Source: an uncultured Prevotella sp.
Lineage (GTDB): Bacteria; Bacteroidota; Bacteroidia; Bacteroidales; Bacteroidaceae
DNA length: 6,185 nucleotides
Direction of reading: 5' to 3'
NCBI GenBank assembly: GCA_938018155.1
Contig: CALIIG010000218.1
Coordinates: 1-6,185, forward strand
A program made the position numbers and the translations under genes. The notes beneath the pieces were generated by a model that saw nothing but the letters and a program-made list of their open reading frames with translations, was not told where the DNA came from and ran no database searches. Shown one piece after another: positions 4,617 through 6,185 of this stretch (positions are counted from its first letter, which is position 1; each line of letters starts with the position of its first letter).

Positions 4617-5111
4617 ATGAAAAAGACTATAGTAGTGGTCGGTTCATCGACAGGTATGACCGAAGAAGTTGCAGGCAAAATTGCAGACAAGCTGGGGGTG
4701 CAGGCCATTAACGTTACCGACTTTACTGCTGACACTGTAAACGGGTATGAAAACTTGCTGTTAGGCACATCAACATGGGGCGCAGGCGATCCCCAGGACG
4801 ATTGGTACGACGGCATAAGCCTGTTGCAAGGTTCTGACCTCGGCGGTAAAACTGTGGCTATTTTTGGTGTTGGCGACTCGGAAGGATACAGCGATACTTT
4901 CTGCGGTGGCATGCACGCTATTTACGAAGCTGTTGAAAAGGCTGGTGCAAAAGTGGTAGGAGCTGTATCGACAGACGGCTATACATTTGACGATTCTGAT
5001 TCGGTTGTCGATGGAAAATTCGTAGGACTGGCCCTCGATGAGACGAACGAGGCTGACAAAACCGACGAGCGTATTGACGCTTGGTTGAACGAAATTAAAC
5101 CCGAACTGTAA
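4617..5111 (+). CDS. fldA: long-chain flavodoxin
   Basis: The 164-residue FMN electron carrier is cytosolic and moves low-potential electrons between oxidoreductases, often replacing ferredoxin when iron is short. The phosphate-binding loop is GSSTGMTE (residues 9-16; more usually GSTTGNTE). The first FMN-stacking loop is TSTWGAGDPQ (51-60) with W54, and the second is GVGDSEGYSDTFC (84-96) with Y91. The segment from about 120 to 141 (YTFDDSDSVVDGKFVGLALD) is the insertion that defines long-chain flavodoxins. The acidic composition fits the family. It is the second gene of an operon with the cupin (10-base gap) and is followed by a strong terminator. No Fur-like site was recognised upstream. 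Confidence 0.94.
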   Translation: MKKTIVVVGSSTGMTEEVAGKIADKLGVQAINVTDFTADTVNGYENLLLGTSTWGAGDPQDDWYDGISLLQGSDLGGKTVAIFGVGDSEGYSDTFCGGMHAIYEAVEKAGAKVVGAVSTDGYTFDDSDSVVDGKFVGLALDETNEADKTDERIDAWLNEIKPEL

Positions 5112-5144
5112 TATAGGTATAGAAAGATAAGGTTTAACCTTTAT

Positions 5145-5174
5145 AACCGACAGGCTTTTCGGCCTGTCGGTTTT
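5145..5174 (+). terminator. rho-independent terminator of the cupin-flavodoxin operon
   Basis: AACCGACAGGC (5145-5155) pairs perfectly with GCCTGTCGGTT (5162-5172) around TTTTCG, an 11-pair GC-rich stem followed by TTTT and, after GTG, five more T. It ends the operon about 60 bases after the flavodoxin stop. A smaller palindrome, AAGGTT-T-AACCTT, lies just before it at 5129-5141. Confidence 0.92.
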
Positions 5175-5305
5175 GTGTTTTTGTGTGACTTTTGTGTACT
5201 GCTTTACAAAACGTAATGATGACGACAGGCGGGGTGAACGGTTTTAAGAAACGGAGATATAATAAAAATCGGCGGATGCCGTTATCATAAAAACTAAAAT
5301 TAACA

Positions 5306-5914
5306 ATGAGAAAATTATTAGCTTTATTATTGATGTGCGTGCCCGTTCTGCATATATCGGCCTGGAAAGAACCCGGGACGACAACAGTTTACCCCCGTGT
5401 AGGTATTAATTTTTCAAAATTTAATAGTGATAAAATCTACACATCGCCGTCTTCGCCAGGAAATACAGATAACTATTTACCATCGAGGTTTAAGACGGGT
5501 TTCGTTGTAGGTGCTGAAGTTCAGCACCAGTTTTCAAATGTTATAGCAGGCAGTGCGGGTTTGCTTTATAGCCAACAGGGGACGGCGTTTAAGAAAGAGC
5601 GTGACTTGGATGTTGATTTTAAGATGAATCATAATAACCTTATTGTGCCTGTAATGCTGGTTGCAACGACAAAGTATAATGTGGATGTAAAAATAGGTTT
5701 ACAGCCTGAAATAAGAGTGTCAAAAGGTTTTAACAAAGTCTTTAACAGGGTAAACCTGTCGGTTCCTGTGGGCATAAGCTACGAGTTTGAACATGTAACC
5801 GTTGACCTTCGTTACCATTTGGGCCTGACTCATTTGTATAAAGACCAGAGCTTATACGACTCATCGTACAATAAAACCATTATGCTGACATTGGGATATG
5901 GGTTTGATTTATAA
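5306..5914 (+). CDS. small outer-membrane beta-barrel protein (PorT/OMP_b-brl type)
   Basis: The 202-residue precursor has a Sec signal peptide (MRKLLALLLM start, cleavage probably near residue 19, after HISA). The mature part alternates hydrophobic and polar residues in strand-like pieces: VYPRVGINFSKF, FKTGFVVGAEVQHQF, IAGSAGLLYSQQG, LIVPVMLVATTKY, VDVKIGLQPEIRV, NLSVPVGISYEF, VTVDLRYHLGLTHLY and IMLTLGYGFDL. This is the pattern of an 8-stranded outer-membrane barrel of the OMP_b-brl/PorT-like group common in Bacteroidetes, with the final strand near the C-terminus. No function can be assigned. It follows the terminator at 5145-5174; its promoter is unclear (a TATAAT at 5258-5263 lacks a partner box). 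An AT-only inverted repeat at 5949-5964 may weakly end the transcript. Confidence 0.8.
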   Translation: MRKLLALLLMCVPVLHISAWKEPGTTTVYPRVGINFSKFNSDKIYTSPSSPGNTDNYLPSRFKTGFVVGAEVQHQFSNVIAGSAGLLYSQQGTAFKKERDLDVDFKMNHNNLIVPVMLVATTKYNVDVKIGLQPEIRVSKGFNKVFNRVNLSVPVGISYEFEHVTVDLRYHLGLTHLYKDQSLYDSSYNKTIMLTLGYGFDL

Positions 5915-5983
5915 GTTTTTCAAACTGTAAGATGTATTTTTAATTGAGTTTTTTATTTAAAAAATAATAAAATATATAGATTC

Positions 5984-6017
5984 TTTGTGCCGTAGTCATA
6001 TTTAATTTATATTTTTG
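5984..6017 (+). promoter_or_regulatory. promoter of the M48-type peptidase gene
   Basis: TTTG (5984-5987) and TATTTTTG (6010-6017, exact TAnnTTTG) are separated by 22 bases. Read instead as TATATTTT from 6008, the gap is 20 bases, the usual Bacteroidetes spacing. Transcription should start near 6022, about 34 bases before the ATG at 6056. Confidence 0.55.
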
Positions 6018-6055
6018 TAAACGGTATAAAAGGATTGTTTTAGCAGGATATTTGA

Positions 6056-6185
6056 ATGATCAATATAAAGCACATTTTGCTTACGGCTATCGCGTCATGT
6101 TTGTTAATTGGATGTGGTACATCGTCAAGGGTCCCAATTACAGGTCGTAAGCACACTCTGTTAGTAAGCGATGCACAGGTATTAA
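6056..6185 (+). CDS. M48 family metallopeptidase lipoprotein, N-terminal part (runs off the window)
   Basis: ATG 6056 opens a frame that stays open to the end of the window (43 codons). It begins with a signal peptide and lipobox LIGC (residues 17-20), followed by VPITGRKHTLLVSDAQVL. The VPITGRK...LVSDAQV signature just after the lipidated Cys is characteristic of envelope M48 (HtpX/LoiP-like) zinc peptidases, which degrade or process exported proteins. The HExxH zinc site would lie beyond the edge and cannot be seen, so the family call rests on this short conserved stretch. It has its own promoter upstream. Confidence 0.72.
   Translation, partial: MINIKHILLTAIASCLLIGCGTSSRVPITGRKHTLLVSDAQVL

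Noticed and set aside
4505..4912. 135-codon minus-strand open frame across the cupin and flavodoxin genes.
   Set aside because: It lies opposite two well-recognised genes and has no protein-like features of its own.
5258..5263. TATAAT as a sigma70-type -10 box for the beta-barrel gene.
   Set aside because: There is no TTGACA-like partner at 17 bases and Bacteroidetes use TAnnTTTG; the match is expected by chance in AT-rich DNA.
5949..5964. TTTTTTA-TT-TAAAAAA as a strong terminator of the beta-barrel gene.
   Set aside because: The stem is pure A-T and weak, with a loop too small unless pairs open; I mention it only as a possible weak end signal.

Overview
The window looks like a chromosomal segment of a Bacteroidales bacterium, probably Prevotellaceae-like, although the sequence does not fix the genus. 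Several intergenic regions carry the Bacteroidetes -7 promoter element TAnnTTTG (219-226, 2004-2011, 2365-2372, 3005-3012, 6010-6017). Start codons follow A-rich stretches rather than Shine-Dalgarno sequences. Several products belong to families common in this group: a lipoprotein thioredoxin, a DUF4923-like exported protein and a small OMP beta-barrel. Every confident gene is on the + strand. I see no RNA gene, IS element, CRISPR array or sign of recent transfer.

Layout: 1-60 may be the tail of an upstream gene. At 245-1203 an OhrR-type MarR regulator overlaps a lipoprotein thioredoxin by 4 bases (ATGA), which makes a compact thiol-redox operon; a DUF4923-like exported protein (1295-1951) follows with no clear terminator between. 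Next come a DUF2007-like small protein (2044-2298) and a low-molecular-weight protein tyrosine phosphatase (2378-2884). The gap between them holds a long bulged hairpin and two candidate promoters, and a rho-independent terminator follows the phosphatase. A patatin-like phospholipase of the YjjU type (3044-3889) has its own promoter. After it lies a 360-base non-coding region with two related ATGAC...GTCAT palindromes. A cupin (4250-4606) and a long-chain flavodoxin (4617-5111) form a two-gene operon ending in a strong terminator. A small outer-membrane beta-barrel protein (5306-5914) and the start of an M48-type metallopeptidase lipoprotein (from 6056, running off the window) close the segment.

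How the genes fit together: the clearest functional unit is the OhrR-thioredoxin pair. The regulator keeps the complete peroxide-sensing Cys/Tyr set of OhrR, but the co-transcribed gene is an envelope thioredoxin and no ohr peroxidase gene is visible in the window. The cupin-flavodoxin pair may be a second redox-related unit. The rest is ordinary housekeeping and envelope content. Nothing here is convincingly a new defence or mobile system. The points most worth a second look are the extra cysteines in the OhrR-like protein, the operator-like palindromes at 190-205, 4006-4022 and 4090-4108, and the structured leader of the phosphatase gene.
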